Below are positions 62,993 through 64,000 of a stretch of DNA of 64,000 bases, piece after piece. The stretch is from Polaribacter litorisediminis (GTDB taxonomy: Bacteria; Bacteroidota; Bacteroidia; Flavobacteriales; Flavobacteriaceae). The stretch's first letter is position 1. The number at the start of each line of letters is the position of its first letter. The stretch is taken from contig NZ_CP082966.1 of NCBI RefSeq assembly GCF_019968605.1, positions 1,475,001 to 1,539,000 of the forward strand, in the 5' to 3' direction. A program made the position numbers and the translations under genes. Below the pieces are notes generated by a model that worked only from the letters and a program-made list of their open reading frames with translations, had not been told where the DNA came from and searched no databases.

Positions 62993-63049
62993 GCTAATTA
63001 ATAATGATTTGAAAAGTTATATCTTTAAATTCGCATAAATTAAACTATT

Positions 63050-64000
63050 ATGAGGATAGAAAATGAGTTAAAACTTGGTTTTAAAGATGTAATGATTCGT
63101 CCGAAACGATCTACATTAAAATCACGTTCGCAAGTAACTTTAGAGAGAGAATTTACTTTTTTGCATAGTGATTTGGTTTGGAAAGGCATCCCAATTATGG
63201 CTGCAAATATGGATACCGTAGGTACGTTTAAAATGGCAGAAGCTTTGGCTAAAGATGGCTTATTTACTGCAATTCATAAACATTATTCCATAACAGAATG
63301 GCAAGAATTTGCTAAAAACGCTTCAGAAAAAGTTTTAAAAAATATTGCAGTAAGCTCAGGGATTGGAAAAGATGATTCAGAAAAAGTAGCACGTATTTTA
63401 AATGAATTTCCGCGGATAAACTTTATATGTTTAGATGTTGCTAACGGATACTCTGAACATTTTGTGAATTTTGTCAAAAAAATGCGCAAAAATCATCCTA
63501 ATAAAATAATTATTGCTGGTAATGTTGTTACGGGTGAAATGGTCGAGGAATTATTATTAGCAGGAGCAGACATTATTAAAGTAGGGATTGGTCCTGGTTC
63601 TGTTTGTACAACTCGTGTTAAAACAGGCGTTGGCTATCCGCAATTATCTGCAATTATAGAATGTGCCGATGCAGCTCACGGAATGGGTGGTCAAATTATT
63701 TCTGATGGCGGTTGTAAAATTCCTGGAGATATTGCAAAAGCTTTTGGCGGTGGCGCCGATTTTGTTATGCTAGGCGGTATGCTTGCCGGCCATGAAGAAA
63801 GTGGCGGTGAATTCATTGAAAGAAACGGAGAAAAATTCAAAGCTTTTTACGGAATGAGTTCTACAACCGCTATGAATAAACATGTTGGTGGTGTAGCAAA
63901 TTATAGAGCATCCGAAGGAAAAACAGTAGAAGTACCTTTTAAAGGAGATGTTGAAGAAACCGTAACAGATATTTTAGGCGGCATTAGATCTACATGCACC
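63050..64000 (+). CDS. guaC: GMP reductase (runs off right edge)
   Basis: IMPDH/GMPR-family TIM barrel that reduces GMP to IMP with NADPH. The first 317 residues are visible from the ATG at 63050, [16 protein letters not shown]. The catalytic Cys is in [11 protein letters not shown] and the phosphate loop in [26 protein letters not shown]. There is no CBS-domain insert between residues 90 and 220, which separates it from IMP dehydrogenase. The stop lies beyond the window. It is divergent from the btuB riboswitch by about 60-90 bases. Confidence 0.93.
   Translation, partial: MRIENELKLGFKDVMIRPKRSTLKSRSQVTLEREFTFLHSDLVWKGIPIMAANMDTVGTFKMAEALAKDGLFTAIHKHYSITEWQEFAKNASEKVLKNIAVSSGIGKDDSEKVARILNEFPRINFICLDVANGYSEHFVNFVKKMRKNHPNKIIIAGNVVTGEMVEELLLAGADIIKVGIGPGSVCTTRVKTGVGYPQLSAIIECADAAHGMGGQIISDGGCKIPGDIAKAFGGGADFVMLGGMLAGHEESGGEFIERNGEKFKAFYGMSSTTAMNKHVGGVANYRASEGKTVEVPFKGDVEETVTDILGGIRSTCT

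Overview
The window is 64 kb of an AT-rich chromosome from a member of the Flavobacteriaceae (Bacteroidota), most likely a pigmented, aerobic, probably marine relative of Polaribacter. The evidence is seen directly: start regions with the Bacteroidota -7 promoter element TAnnTTTG, a DUF4290 gene next to murA, a BtuB/BtuG pair under a cobalamin riboswitch, the YbbA/YbbP/TesA set, and a two-motif flavobacterial DnaJ. It is ordinary chromosome rather than a plasmid, phage or island: no tRNA, rRNA, CRISPR array, integrase or intact transposase was found.

Layout. 0-3.3 kb: the start of a histidine biosynthesis operon (hisG, hisD, hisC running off the left edge) preceded by an unannotated attenuator, an 18-residue leader peptide with four consecutive His codons and a terminator hairpin. 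3.4-4 kb: a LysE-type exporter. 4.3-6.9 kb: a carotenoid operon (crtZ, crtD/crtI-like desaturase, cruF-like hydratase). 7.2-13.7 kb: a signalling block with a receiver protein, a LytTR regulator with a degenerate receiver, a PAS-PAS histidine kinase, and a bacteriophytochrome kinase with its own receiver. 13.7-14.8 kb: non-coding DNA with a 221-bp MITE-like element and clustered palindromic repeats. 14.8-17.8 kb: DUF779 protein, aldehyde dehydrogenase and a divergent AraC regulator. 17.9-24.6 kb: a LysR regulator divergent from a complete histidine utilisation operon hutHUIG. 25-31.2 kb: two tiny membrane proteins, YbbP/YbbA ABC exporter, TesA-like lipoprotein esterase, SLC13 transporter. 31.7-41.7 kb: a solo RecA-domain pseudo-helicase, ThiE-like protein, MscS channel, two DoxX-like proteins, a Crp-type regulator, an acyl desaturase, DbpA, a zinc-ribbon SDR, an RhlE-type helicase and a small winged-helix-like protein. 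41.9-50.9 kb: a 5'-nucleotidase lipoprotein, a lipoprotein of six CHRD repeats, HMG-CoA lyase, an MFS transporter, aconitase. 51-58.5 kb: rnpB, dnaJ, grpE, an HNH/NUMOD4 protein, murA, DUF4290, a UvrD-type helicase. 58.6-64 kb: a DsrE-like secreted protein with a membrane partner, the B12 uptake pair btuB-btuG with riboswitch, and guaC running off the right edge.

How the parts fit. The cell controls histidine synthesis by ribosome-mediated attenuation and can also burn histidine to glutamate via hut. The carotenoid genes sit beside red/far-red light and PAS-domain sensors, suggesting (inference only) light- or redox-linked control of pigments. B12 is imported through a riboswitch-controlled outer-membrane pair. 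The best candidates for undescribed biology are the his leader attenuator, the tiny overlapping membrane-protein pair at 25.0-25.4 kb, the solo DEAD-like pseudo-helicase, the zinc-ribbon SDR lacking its catalytic Tyr, the tandem CHRD repeats with a near-identical 369-bp duplication, and several families of intergenic palindromes. None of these could be searched against databases here.
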